A stretch of 64,000 nucleotides of DNA, taken from the NCBI RefSeq assembly GCF_028640845.1, contig NC_080540.1, positions 167,653,752 to 167,717,751 of the forward strand. The letters are read 5' to 3'. Within the stretch, counting starts at the first letter, position 1; each line of letters begins with the position of its first letter. The translations under genes were made by a program, and so were the position numbers. Below, piece by piece: positions 21,063 to 32,334 of this stretch. A model generated the notes under the pieces. That model made no database searches. It worked only from the letters and a program-made list of their open reading frames with translations, and was not told where the DNA came from. This DNA comes from Ahaetulla prasina (lineage: Eukaryota > Chordata > Lepidosauria > Squamata > Colubridae).

Positions 21063-21282
21063 TGTTACTCATACTAACAGATAATACTCAATATCCTGGC
21101 AGATCAAACACTTGTACATAACCATTTAAAATTTTCCAACCTCACATCTTACCAAAATACTAGGATTATATTCTCAGAATTCCTGCCTAGTGAAACACAA
21201 GGCTCTGGCTTCACCTTTATTTAGTAGAATTTCTCTTGAGTTTCATATAGGCTATATAAGCACAATGCAGTATTTTTATTTA

Positions 21283-21420
21283 TTTATTCCATTTCTATAG
21301 CCACCTATCTCAGACAGTGACTATGGGAGGCTTACAATTCAAAAAATACATTTCAATTAAAACACTAAAACATTTTAAAACAATGGAAAACAATAAAAAC
21401 ACCCAAAGTAAATATACATA
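21283..21420 (-). mobile_element. Old LINE/SINE 3' end fragment
   Basis: tctcagacagtgactatggg followed by aggcttacaattc resembles the antisense tail of an ancient squamate L2/SINE family. A relative lies at 14545-14600. Confidence 0.35.
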
Positions 21421-21499
21421 GCAGCCGAGTTATTTGACCAGTTAGCAATAAAGCCAGGAAATGGGGCCCTGGACACATTCAGGACATCAGGCTTGGGAA

Positions 21500-21985
21500 C
21501 GCAGCCAAATTCAACATTTTCTTAAAAATTTCCAGTGTTGGAGCATTCACAACTTCTGCAGATAAGTTGTTCCACTTATTAATTGTTCTGACTGTCAGGA
21601 AATTTCTCCTCAGTTCTAAGTTGCTTCTCTCGTTGATTAGTTTCCACCCATTGCTTCTTGTTCTACCCTCAGGTGCTTTGGAGAATAGTTTGACTCCCTC
21701 TTCTTTGTGGCAACCCCTGAGATATTGGAACACTGCTATCATGTCTCCCCTAGTCCTTCTTTTCATTAAACTAGACATACTGAGTTCCTGCAATCGTTCT
21801 TCATATGTTTTAGCCTCCGGTCCCCTAATCATTTTTGTTGTTCTTCTCTGCACTCTTTCTAGAGTCTCAACATCTTTTTTACATCATGGTGACCAAAACT
21901 GAATGCAATATTCCAAGTGTGGCCTTACCAAGGCATTATAAAGGTGCCATGGGACCTCACTCTCTACCACTTCCCTAGAAAGGAA
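21500..21985 (-). mobile_element. CR1 LINE ORF2 C-terminal fragment
   Basis: The minus-strand frame 21479-21853 reads MQRRTTKMIRGPEAKTYEER ... GDMIAVFQYLRGCHKEEGVK ... FLTVRTINKWNNLSAEVV. Upstream the ALVRPHLEYC-type motif is recognisable near 21930. 3'-truncated. Confidence 0.85.
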
Positions 21986-22960
21986 AATTGGAGACTGAGC
22001 AAAAGCTGTCCAGACTACCTGGGTTGAGTGATGGTCCTTTGAGCAGGGAGTACTCCAATGCCTCTTAAAAAGCTGGCAGGATCACTCCCTTTCTCAAGGA
22101 GGAGTTAACTACCATCCAGACCAGTGGTGGGTTTCAAATTTTTTTATTACCGGTTCTGTGGATGTGGCTTGGTGGACGTGGCATGGTTTGGTGGGTGTGG
22201 CTTGGTGGGTGTGGCAGGGGAAAGATACTGTAAAATCTCCATTCCCACCCCACTCCAGGGGAAGGTTACTGCAAAATCCCCATTTCCTCCCCATCAGCTG
22301 GGACTTGGCAGGCAGAGAATAGATGGGGGTGGGGCCAGTCAGAATTTTTACTACCGGTTCTCAGAACTACTCAAAATTTTCACTACCGGTTCTCCAGAAC
22401 TGGTCAGAAGCCCACCTCTGGTCCAGACACACTTATACATCCTCTCTTATGCAACCTTACTCAGCCAGAAGAGGTGTGGATGTAATACACAAGTGGCTGA
22501 ATTAGTAGATGAGAGGGCCCTATCCACTTTATCAGGTGTCAAAATCTTCCCAGATCACCTTGCAAGACATAGCTGCCACCGCCTCCATAGACTCTGCTGG
22601 ACTCTAACACAGCATGAGTACATCAACATGAACTGGCCCCAGCAGAAGGAAGGGTTATCTGCCAGATGCACGCCATATTCCTCACAGATACCCTGTAGGT
22701 AAACTTCGATATTACTCTCTCGGACGAGGGACCAGGTCACCCAAAACAGGCCTGATGGACGACTATTCGCAGATGCAATATGGACAGAGAAATAGTTACA
22801 TTTCACTACACTTACAGCCACAAGATAGCCTCCATTAGTGGCTCTAGATTGTGTCCAGTCATCCTCGCTCCTTGTCTTTATCCGTGACATTCTAGGCATC
22901 TCTTAGCCCTTTTAAGTTTCCTCAATTCCATCATATACCACAGGGAGCATCGGGAACCCT
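21986..22960 (-). mobile_element. Old L2-like LINE, mid-ORF2, split by a hAT element
   Basis: Minus-strand frame 22555-22899 contains IASANSRPSGLFWVTWSLV, equivalent to ALADNRPATLFRVTRSLL of the copy at 43540. Beyond the hAT (22122-22420) the reading continues as VNSSLRKGV ... KGPSLNP. Decayed. Confidence 0.65.
22122..22420. mobile_element. Non-autonomous hAT element (299 bp)
   Basis: Ends cagtggtgggtttcaa and gaagcccacctctg. Flanks atccagac (22114-22121) and gtccagac (22421-22428) match 7 of 8. Internal short repeats of attaccggttct-type and ggtgtggcttggtggg occur. Confidence 0.85.
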
Positions 22961-23752
22961 GGCCATGGAAAGGCCACTCAGGCATAATCCTATCTAAAGT
23001 ACCTGCCCATCTTTCCAGAAAAGATTACAAAGCTAGGTGGGGGTCGCAAAAGGAATGGCAACGGGGAAGTTCATCAGTTTGCCTTCTGATGAATGGGTGC
23101 TTTGTGACTGAGTGTGGCGATCATTTTTGTGAAAGTGCCCAGGACTTGCTCCCCAAATGTCAAATCAGCCCATAATCCCCAAAGATTGCTTGTATCTGGA
23201 AGGGTTAGGGTGCACAGGGGAAGGAGGACACAGACAATTAGAAAGGAGGTTAAATGATGTGAAAGAAGGACATGCTGTTTAATTTTCTTGGCACCCATGA
23301 CACAAATTTGCATTAAAAACTGCCAAAAAAATGTACTTTGGCTTGCACACTCACCAAAAATGAGTTTTTCAATTGCAGGAATGTGTCTGGTAGAAGGCAA
23401 AAAAGCCTTCAGTGCGTAATTGATTAAGGGTTTATCAATTTCAGGCAGATGCAAGCCTGCTGGAAGGTACTAATCGACTAATTATTGTCATAGAGCTAAG
23501 CTTGTTAACTTGTTATTAGCATTTATTAGGGAAGTGCTGTGCCGAATAAAAACTGCTCAGGAAAAGATATTCGAAAATACAGGCGATATTTGATTTAAAG
23601 AAGATGGGGAAGATTTTTGGCAAAATGGAGAACATGTCCTCCTTTTGCCAAACATCTGGTTTGCCATCGGCAGGATGGCATGCTCTGGGTCTTCTTAGTG
23701 TAACAGTGTTACTTAGTGCCACTAGACAGCAGGCATAAACTATCTGGATATA
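22961..23752. other. Single-copy-looking non-coding sequence
   Basis: No repeat or reading frame recognised. Balanced composition with homeodomain-like sites (ctaattattg at ~23477; attgattaag at ~23420). It could be a conserved regulatory element, but nothing here proves that. Confidence 0.35.
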
Positions 23753-23760
23753 GTTTATAT

Positions 23761-24327
23761 CAGGAGTCCCCAACCTTTCGGACCTCAGGGACCACTAAAT
23801 TCATAATTTTAAATCCTGCGGACCACTAATATGATCTGCCTAATGACTGGCTGGCTAGGTGGTCATGTGACTGGGTGGGCGTAGCCAACTTGATGTCACT
23901 CACATCGAGGGGCGCCTCGCCGGCCTCTACTTGCCCTTCCCCTCTCAGCCACTCCTCACCTGCCCACCTGGATTCTTTAGGATCCCAATAGGAAGCCGTT
24001 GTTGGAGCTAAGCAGCCACCACGAGAAAAGAGTTGGCAAAACAGCTGGTTCAGTTGAAATTGGATCTGGCCAAGAAGGAGGCTCAGCAGAAGCACCTCAC
24101 TGAGGATTATGAGCGTAGGCTTTCCAAGCAGATGGAAGACCTGCAGGAGTGCAAGGCCAGACACCAGCGCCTGGAGGCTCAGCAGGCTAGGATGGACAGA
24201 CAGTTCCAGGCCATGATGCAGTCCCTGCTGGAACAAGACCCTCTAGCACTTTGCAACCAGCGGTGCTTCCCTCCAGCCTTTGCCCAAAATAATTTTTCTG
24301 TGGACCACCAACAGTTGGTGACCACTG
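23761..24327. mobile_element. hAT-type element (567 bp) carrying a coding-like segment
   Basis: Ends caggagtccccaacctttcg and gttggtgaccactg. The 8-bp duplication gtttatat lies at 23753-23760 and 24328-24335. The outer ~76 and ~40 bases match the 178-bp relative at 62739-62916, which lacks everything between. The extra ~450 bases (about 23837-24283) include an open coiled-coil-coding stretch (24012-24284), described separately. Confidence 0.9.
24012..24284 (+). pseudogene. Captured coding-like segment (coiled coil, ~90 codons) inside a hAT element
   Basis: Open from the TAA at 24009 through the element's right end. The translation is rich in Gln, Glu, Lys, Leu and Arg with heptad spacing (QLVQLKLDLAKKEAQQKHLT, then RLSKQMEDLQECKARHQRLE and MDRQFQAMMQSLLEQD). 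It has no ATG at a sensible start (first ATG is mid-segment), so it looks like an exon or cDNA piece rather than a gene. GC-richer than its surroundings. I do not recognise the parent gene. Confidence 0.5.
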
Positions 24328-24335
24328 GTTTATAT

Positions 24336-25105
24336 AGTAATATATAAATGTGGGTGGGTATGTGACCCCGGAGATTCAGATGGCCTTCCAGAAAGCCTTG
24401 AAGTTTTTCCTCCAAGAACTGGGCATGAGATGTTAGCAGAGCTGGCATGTGCATGTTTGTTTATGTTGTTTTTAGATATTTAAGAGATCTCATCCAGGTT
24501 TTTTTTAATGGGTTTTGTTTTGTTTTATTAGTTTCTCTTCACTCCCCAGAGTTCCATTGGTTACATGGATAGTCTGTTAATATGGGGAAGGAATGGTTTG
24601 TATCTTCTAGTCTTAATATAGAGATGGGCAAGACTTTGTAGCCAGCAGGTACAATGGTTCCTGAAGGCCATAGAGACAATGATGGGGATCAGTTCTCAAA
24701 GCTTCACTTATCCTACCTGTCTCCCTTTATGTTATAGTAGGGTAAATTCTTCCCTGATAATGGGAAGCTTCTTGAATTATACTACTGAAGTTATTATGTC
24801 TCTCCTCGCTGCGAAGGAACTCATCAGTAGCTCTGTTCCCGCAAAAGCAGTTTAAATTTGCTCTTCAGTTGTTTTTTCTTCTGCTAATTTTCCAATACGG
24901 AAAACAAAAAGTGACAATCTGAATCGGGCTTAGTGCTATCTGGGCTGCAGATATTCAGATGACCACAAGAGAGCAGTCAAGAGAAGCAGAAAACTATAAT
25001 CACTTTCTTAAATTGTGTATAATATATTATCTGCATATAGTACACAAATAGAGTTCAAGGTTATCCGCTAGTCTTGGAGAATAAGCAATTGCTATCTATC
25101 AAGTT
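24336..25105. other. No identified feature
   Basis: No frame over 60 codons on the plus strand that resembles a protein; no repeat ends recognised. Confidence 0.5.
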
Positions 25106-25111
25106 CACAAT

Positions 25112-25187
<76 letters not shown>
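25112..25187. repeat. (GATA)n microsatellite
   Basis: About 19 uninterrupted GATA units. It is not joined to an L3 3' end here (nearest L3 starts ~120 bp downstream). GATA repeats are abundant in snakes. Confidence 0.96.
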
Positions 25188-25305
25188 TGTATATATACTG
25201 ATCTATTGATTATATGCTATTTGGTCTGTGTTGATTTTTAGCAACCGCCTTCTGCAAGGTAATTATCCCAGTTCTCCTAGTTTTCCATTGATGCAGCTAT
25301 CACTG

Positions 25306-25775
25306 CCGTGAAAATATTTGCCGTGAAAATATTTGCAGATCCCTTGCATCCTGGACATAAACTGTTTCAACTCCTACCCTCAAAACGACGCTATAGAGCA
25401 TTGCACACCAGAACAACTAGACAGAAGAACAGTTTTTTCCCAAAGGCCATCACTCTGCTAAACAAATAATTCCCTCAACACTGTCAGACTATTTACTGAA
25501 TCTGCACTACTATTAATCGTTTCATAGTTCCCATCACCAATCTCTTTCCACTTATGACTGTATGACTATAATTTGTTGCTGGCAATCCTTATGATTTATA
25601 TTGATATATTGATCATCAATTGTGTTGTAAATGTTGTACCTTGATGAACGTATCTTTTCTTTTATGTACACTGAGAGCATATGCACCAAGACAAATTCCT
25701 TGTGTGTCCAATCACACTTGGCCAATAAAAATTCTATTCTATTCTATTCTATTCTATTCTATTCTATTCTATTCT
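25306..25775 (+). mobile_element. L3/Snake1-like LINE 3' end, (ATTCT)n tail, copy D
   Basis: Begins in the ORF2 C-terminus (VKIFADPLHPGHKLFQLLPS-type reading) and runs through the stop, 3' UTR and (ATTCT)n at 25731-25775. The 15-base ccgtgaaaatatttg is duplicated in tandem at the 5' end (25306-25335). Confidence 0.9.
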
Positions 25776-25998
25776 AATCTAATTGAGTCTGATCATTTTG
25801 CTGTTTGTTATTCTCTTCTCCCTTGTTTTTTAAAAAATACAACTTTATTAAATTTCAAGAAAAAATAAAATGCAAAATAACAAAAATGGGTGCGGGGATT
25901 CAACAGGGAAAAAAGCTAAAAAATGAAACAAAGAGGGAAGAAAGAGGAGGGATAGACAATATATGTGTGTTTATGCACGTGTGCACACATGTGCGTAT

Positions 25999-26000
<2 letters not shown>

Positions 26001-26024
<24 letters not shown>
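26001..26024. repeat. (CA)n dinucleotide repeat
   Basis: About 12 CA units. Confidence 0.95.
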
Positions 26025-26029
<5 letters not shown>

Positions 26030-26124
26030 AAATGGAGGGGACAGACTTCCAACTTTCCCGAATACAGATACAAATATATAATCGGACAATCTTTTACTCT
26101 AAGTTATATATTTCTCTTTCCTTT

Positions 26125-26300
26125 CATTTTTCTCAGCATTAGGAACTTTTCAAGGAAGCTGGGATGTCACATCGTGTCTGCAAAATATGATATCTTGAGT
26201 CTGATCATTTGTGTTTCGAGTGAAAACTTTGATTTGATTTGTTCTATGATCCATTTGTTAGTGAGCTTGGCTATCCATGAGTTTTCTCCAATACCAAACT
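26125..26300 (-). mobile_element. Probable Bov-B/RTE LINE fragment
   Basis: tgtgtttcgagtgaaaactt, ttctatgatccatttgttag and cttggctatccatga fit antisense Bov-B ORF2. Short and diverged. Confidence 0.45.
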
Positions 26301-26808
26301 GTCAATATTCTTCCTATTTTGTCTCTTTGAAAATACCTGTAGACTGTCAAAGAGAAAATAATTGTCTGCACATTTCTGATCTTTGTAAGTATAATCATGT
26401 TATGACGAAATGAATTAGGACCATGCGTCAATCATAGGGAACATGCAGCCAACATTTGGCAACAACACTCAGTTAACTGTGGCTTGTACTGACTGAGCTG
26501 GTATACTGTCTTCACAGATTTCTGTGTTTCCTTCCGTTTTAGGGAGGTGGAGAAAGTCTTAATTAATTGCTGCTGAATAATCTGAAATTTCATCCAGATC
26601 AGATAGTCTGAAGAAGTCAACATAATAATAAAATTTATTAAAGGGAAATGTCTAGAAAAATAGATTGCATTGTTTCAGAAAATGCTGTCTCAACAGTATT
26701 ATGATAATTTCTGGTTCAGCATTTTGTCATCGATAGCCTGGAGTGACTATTATTATTATCTAAATAAACTATTTTGTCACAAATAGTTAATATTATGTAA
26801 CCACACTT
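26301..26808. other. No identified feature
   Basis: AT-rich; no frame or repeat recognised. Confidence 0.5.
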
Positions 26809-27070
26809 TTTTTTTTTTTGCATTTATATCCCGCCCTCCTCCGAAGACTCAGGGCGGCTTACACTATATTAGCAATAGTCTTCATCCTATTTGTATATTT
26901 ATATACAAAGTCAACTTATTGTCCCCAACAATCTGGGTCCTCATTTTACCTACCTTATAAAGGATGGAAGGCTGAGTCAACCTTGGGCCTGGTGGGCCTA
27001 GAACCTGCAGTAATTGCAAGCAGCTGTGTTAATAACAGATTATCTTAGCAGTCTGAGCCACAGAGGCCCC
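26809..27070 (-). mobile_element. tRNA-derived SINE with L2-like 3' tail
   Basis: Minus strand: a tRNA-like head (ctgtggctcagactgctaag), a body with aaaatgaggacccagattgt, and a tail gccgccctgagtcttcggag then gggcgggatataaatgc plus oligo-A. The tail closely resembles the 3' end of the L2-like LINEs in this window, the usual sign of LINE-dependent mobilisation. Confidence 0.75.
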
Positions 27071-27160
27071 TATTCCTTGGAAATAAATTATACATCAATT
27101 AATTAATGCCTTAAATCAAGTTGATGCCTAGATGAAATAGATTACTGTATTGTGTTCTTT

Positions 27161-27656
27161 TTTAATTTTATTTTAATATAAAACATTCCATCATTCATTA
27201 AACAGTGTGATGTCTGGGTACAAACTGTCATAACAATTAAAGCTTACCACCATATTCATTATTTATATCTATTCTTAGTTTAATATTAATAATTAACATA
27301 TCTATTATCATAACATTTCTCTTCTTAACTTATTTAACTTTACTATTCATTAGTTTCATATTTATTCTCTAACCATTGATAAAATAAATCCCATATATTA
27401 TAATAATCAGATTCTTCTTTCTCTCTAATTGCAAGTGTTAATCTATTCATTTCTGCACATTCCAATATTTTCTTAATCACATTTTCATCTGCAGGAATCT
27501 CTTCACCATTCCAATTCTGTGCAAATACAATTCTAGCTGCAGTTATTACATGAATAATCAAGTATACAATTTCTTTACTATAATTCCCTGGTAATATCCC
27601 CAACAAGAATATTTCAGGTTTTAAGTCAATATGCTGCTGTGTCATCTTCTCCAACC
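27161..27656 (-). mobile_element. L1 (copy III) 3' part: ORF2 C-terminus and 3' UTR
   Basis: The minus-strand frame 27343-27660 encodes the ORF2 C-terminus (PEIFLLGILPGNYSKEIVY, ITAARIVFAQNWNGEE). The 3' end lies against actgtattgtgttcttt (27144-27160). The same 17 bp ends the 5' side of the L1 at 31061-31077, 32108-32124 and 33163-33179, so this is the target duplication. The element is 5'-truncated in ORF2 and is interrupted by the L2-like LINE starting at 27657. Confidence 0.85.
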
Positions 27657-30600
27657 ACATGCGGCCAAGAAGAATTTGTGGAGATTTTTAAATAGATTTT
27701 TAAACAAGGGTTTTTTAAGGGGGGGGAGGGACATGACGGGTGGGGGAGAGAACCCGTCGAGGAGGGATCCAGCCCCGGTGCTTGTTCGCGGCATTACGAC
27801 ATCTGGTCTGGAGGCGGGGGGGAGGGGTCTGTTCCAGGATTAGAGGGTGGTTCAATCTGTACGGTAAGTGGGAGAGGCAGATATGGCGGAGGGGGGGCCG
27901 TATCGAGTGTTGGGAGCACGTGCTCGATGTTTGAAAGCAATCACGTGCTCCGGCCCCTCAGTCCCTACCCGTTCCTCGGGCGGCCATGATCCTCAGAGCT
28001 TGGACTTTCGGTTGATGTTATGTAATGCCCGGTCCGTGGCTAATAAAGCTCCCCTGATTTGCGATCTTATTCAGGGGGAGTCCGCGGACCTTATGGGCAT
28101 TACGGAGACCTGGTTGGGTCCAGAGGGGGGGGTTCCCCTTGTTGAGTTGTGCCCTCCGGGTTTCTGAGCATTTCATCAACCGAGGGACCAAGGTAGGGGT
28201 GGGGGGGTGGCGGTTGTCATTAAGGAAGATCTAGAGCCGAGGGAGGCCACTGTTCCTCAGATTGCCGGCTGTGAATCCCTCTGTGTGAGGTGGGGCCATA
28301 GGAATCAGTTGGGTTTGTTGATCGCGTACCTAGCTCCTTGCTACGTGACCACAGCCCTGCCCGAGCTGCTGGAGGTACTTGCCAGTGTGGCGGTTGAGAC
28401 CCCCAGACTTATAGTCATGGGGGATTTCAACCTGCCATCGACTGGCTTGTCATCAACTGCAGCTCGGGAGTTCCAGGCTTCCATGACGGCCTTGGACCTG
28501 ATTCGAGTAAATGATGGCCCTATGCACATGGGAGGAGGCACGCTGGATCTAATTTATATCTCTGGACAGTGGCTAAATGATCTGGAATTAGATGACGTAG
28601 TAACAGAACCAATGCCATAGTCAGATCATTTTCTCCTTCGCCTGGACTTCCGAACCGCCACCCACCATCGCAGGGAGACGGAACCTATACGCTGGTTCCG
28701 TCCCAGGCGCCTGATGGACCCTGAGAGGTTCCTCACGGAGCTTGGGCCATTCCCTGAGGATCTGGCCTGCGGCTCGGCTGAGGAACTAGTTGTGGCCTGG
28801 GAACAGGCCGCGGCTGGGGCCTTGGACCGTGTCGTGCCTTTGTGGCCTCTGACCCGGCGCAGATCTTGTCCAGCCCCTTGGTTCTCCGAGGGGCTGAGGG
28901 AGATGAAACGCCGGAGAAGATGCCTAGAGAGTACTTGGAGGTCCAGTCGTTCCGAAGCTGATCGGACACTAGTTAGGTCCTATTCTAGGACCTACCTAGT
29001 GGCAATGAGGGAGGCGAGGCGTTCCTACGCCTCCACCCTCATTGTGTCGGCAGATAACCGCCCGGCCGCCCTGTTTCGGGTGACCCGCTCCCTCCTTCAT
29101 CAGGAGGTGCGGGATGACCCTTTGCAGGGACGTGCCGAGGAGTTTAGTGGTTATCTATACGATAAAATCGCTCAGCTCCGGGATGGTCTGGACCGAAATT
29201 GGGATGATCCAAGCAAGAGAGAGGAGGCACGTCTTGTTGAGTCTGTTTGGGATGAGTTTGACCCTGTGGCTCCCGAGGACGTGGACAGGTTGTTGGGGAG
29301 GCTCCACGCCACCACATGTTTACTGGACCCGTGTCCTTCCTGGCTGGTACTGGCCACTCAGGAGGTGACACGAGGCTGGCTCCAGGGGATTATCAACGCT
29401 TCTCTGTTGGAAGGGGTTTTCCCTGCCGCCTTGAAAGAGACGGTGGTGAGACCCCTCCTCAAGAAGCCCTCCCTGGATCCAGCTATTTTGGGTAATTATC
29501 GTCCTGTCTCCAACCTTCGCTTTGTTGCGAAGGTTGTAGAGAGTGCTGTGGCGCGGCAGCTACCCCAATACCTGGATGAATCTGTCTATCTAGACCCGTT
29601 CCAGTCCGGCTTCCGACCCGGATACAGCACGGAGACAGCTTTGGTCGCATTGGTGGATGATCTCTGGAGGGACAGGGACAGGGGTTATTCCTCTGATACC
29701 ATCGACCATGGTATCTTGCTGCGCCGGTTGGGGGGATTGGGAGTGGGAGGCACCGTGTATTGGTGGTTCTCCTCCTATCTCTCTGACCGGTCGCAGACGG
29801 TGTTGACAGGGGGGGCAGAGGTCGGCCGCGAGGTGCCTCACTTGTGGGGTGCCGCAGGGGTCGATTCTCTCGCCCCTTCTGTTCAACATCTATATGAAGC
29901 CGTTGGGTGAGATCATCAGTGGTTTTGGGGTGAGATACCAGCTGTACGCTGACGATACTCAGTTGTACTTTTCCACCCCGGGCCACCCCAATGAAGCTGT
30001 TGAAGTGCTGTCCCGGTGTTTGGAAGCCGTACGGGTCTGGATGGGGAGAAACAGGCTCAAGCTTAATCCCTCCAAGACGGAGTGGCTGTGGATGCAGCTG
30101 ACTGTTGGAGGCGAGTTATTGGCCCGAAAGGATAGGGTGCGCAACTTAGGTGTTCTCCTGGATGAGCAGCTGTCGTTTGAAGATCATTTGACGGCCGTCT
30201 CCAGGAGGGCCTTCCACCAGGTTCGCCTGGTTCGGCAGCTGCGCCCCTTCCTTGATCGGGATGCCTTGTGCACAGTCACTCATGCGCTCGTTACCTCTCG
30301 CTTGGATTATTGTAATGCTCTCTACATGGGGCTCCCCTTGAGGTGCACCCGGAGGCTTCAGTTAGTCCAGAATGCAGCTGCGCGGGTGATAGAGGGAGCT
30401 CCGCGTAGCTCCCGTGTAACACCGCTCCTGCGCAGACTGCACTGGCTGCCTGTGGCCTTTCGGGTGCACTTTAAGGTTTTGGTTACAACCTTTAAAGCGC
30501 TCCATGGCTTAGGGCCTGGGTACTTACGGGACCGCCTGCTGTTACCTCATGCCTCCCACCGACCCGTGCGCTCTCACAGAGAGGGACTTCTCAGGGTGCC

Positions 30601-30660
30601 GTCCGCCAAGCAATGTCGGCTGGCGGCCCCCAGGGGAAGATCTTTCTCTGTGGGGGCTCC
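27657..30660 (+). mobile_element. L2-like LINE (copy I) inserted in L1 copy III
   Basis: Contains a 5' UTR (27657-28000), an apurinic-type endonuclease and a reverse transcriptase, and stops abruptly at 30660 near the ORF2 end (ggggctccc) where L1 sequence begins. Its missing 3' tail (caccgccctgagtcc..., (AAT)n) survives at 31289-31385 and 32335-32440 in the triplicated units. No clear target duplication. Confidence 0.88.
28006..30660 (+). pseudogene. L2-like ORF2 (endonuclease + reverse transcriptase), disrupted
   Basis: Endonuclease: LMLCNARSVANKAPLICDLI, GITETWLG, VMGDFNLPS and SDHFLL. One frame runs from 28006 to about 29870 with only two stops, TGA at 28165 and TAG at 28618, both explained by single transitions. 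RT: VVRPLLKKPSLDP, NYRPVSNL, DPFQSGFRPG. Motif A is missing: SS is joined directly to DTIDHG where the sibling reads [19 protein letters not shown], a 33-nt in-frame deletion that removes the first catalytic Asp context. A frameshift in a G-run (about 29805-29870) leads to GVPQGSILSPLLFNIYMKPL and the intact YADDTQLYFS box (29946 on). Dead copy. Confidence 0.85.
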
Positions 30661-31288
30661 CACCATATCAATCCCCTGCTTTTCCAAATCCTGTTTCGTT
30701 TTAAGTTCCCCCTTTTCTGACAAAATGTCCTTATATCTAACAATATTTCCCATATTGATAATATTTGGATGTATTAGTGCTTCCATTGTTGAAAGCCAAA
30801 TTGGTATCTTCAAATAATGTTGTTCTCTAATTTTCTCCCATACTAATAATAAAGCATTTCTTATATACTGTCTTTGAAAGTAACCATGTATCTTATTTTT
30901 CCCATACCATAAAAAGGCGTGCCAACCCAATTGCAAATCGTGTCCCTCCAATGTCAATAATCTTGTATTTCTCAGTACAATCCATTCTTTCATCCATGTT
31001 AACACTGTTGCCTGGAAATATAATTTCCAATTTGGTAATCCAAACTACAATACAATTTGGACTGTATTGTGTTCTTTGTGGGCAGCTTTGAAAATAGCCC
31101 AGAAATGTCATTTTTGCTTATCTAGATACAGTACATGAAAGTATCAATTTTGCCAAGCATCAGGGATTCCCAGCAGAAATATGACTGTTTAAACACTAAT
31201 AGTGATTATGCAAAAAGACTCAAAAGTACTGAAAAGGAATACACAAAAACTTTCAAAAAATTCTGAAAACCACAAAAAATATTTTAAA
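30661..31288 (-). repeat. Triplicated unit, first (5'-deleted) copy: L1 ORF2 plus flank
   Basis: Nearly identical to 31708-32334 and 32763-33390. Minus strand: 31060-30661 is L1 ORF2 (LTWMKEWIVLRNTRLLTLEG, PIWLSTMEALIHPN). 31061-31077 is the L1 target duplication and 31078-31288 is pre-insertion flank. Its join to the L2-like LINE at 30660 is a deletion junction. Confidence 0.9.
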
Positions 31289-32334
31289 TTGTATATTTTT
31301 GTATTGTTTTGTTTTATCTTGGCTGTACACGCCCTGAGTCCTTCGGGAGAAGGCGGTATAAAATTGAATAAATAATAATAATAATATAAATTCTTGCTCA
31401 GTATTTTTTTTCTTCTACACATATCCACCACATATGGTAGTACGGTCCCTGTATCTGTTGGCATTTTCAATACTTTAAACATTTGCTGCCATATATCTAA
31501 CTCTATCGTATGTCCAAAGTTTTTTGCCTATGCTATCATTGCTTCTTTAACTTGTTCTTCTAACTTAATACTCAATAAATAGCTATACAATTTTCTTACC
31601 TCATCTGTTCCTGTTAATATCTTAGCTATTTCTGTCAATTCCCTAGAAAAATCATATTATTTTGCATCTTTTTCATATCTAGATTGTATTTTCAGTTGTG
31701 TATACCACACCATATCAATCCCCTGCTTTTCCAAATCCTGTTTCGTTTTAAGTTCCCCCTTTTCTGACAAAATGTCCTTATATCTAACAATATTTCCCAT
31801 ATTGATAATATTTGGATGTATTAGTGCTTCCATTGTTGAAAGCCAAATTGGTATCTTCAAATAATGTTGTTCTCTAATTTTCTCCCATACTAATAATAAA
31901 GCATTTCTTATATACTGTCTTTGAAAGTAACCATGTATCTTATTTTTCCCATACCATAAAAAGGCGTGCCAACCCAATTGCAAATCGTGTCCCTCCAATG
32001 TCAATAATCTTGTATTTCTCAGTACAATCCATTCTTTCATCCATGTTAACACTGTTGCCTGGAAATATAATTTCCAATTTGGTAATCCAAACTACAATAC
32101 AATTTGGACTGTATTGTGTTCTTTGTGGGCAGCTTTGAAAATAGCCCAGAAATGTCATTTTTGCTTATCTAGATACAGTACATGAAAGTATCAATTTTGC
32201 CAAGCATCAGGGATTCCCAGCAGAAATATGACTGTTTAAACACTAATAGTGATTATGCAAAAAGACTCAAAAGTACTGAAAAGGAATACACAAAAACTTT
32301 CAAAAAATTCTGAAAACCACAAAAATATTTTAAA
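31289..32334. repeat. Triplicated unit, second copy (~1046 bp)
   Basis: Order: L2-like 3' tail (plus), L1 ORF2 (minus; IELDIWQQMFKVLKMP region then YEKDAK and the 30661-type segment), target duplication, flank. Compared with copy three it has single-base losses in short homopolymers (gtacacgccc versus gtacaccgccc; gaaggcgg versus gaagggcgg). Confidence 0.92.
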
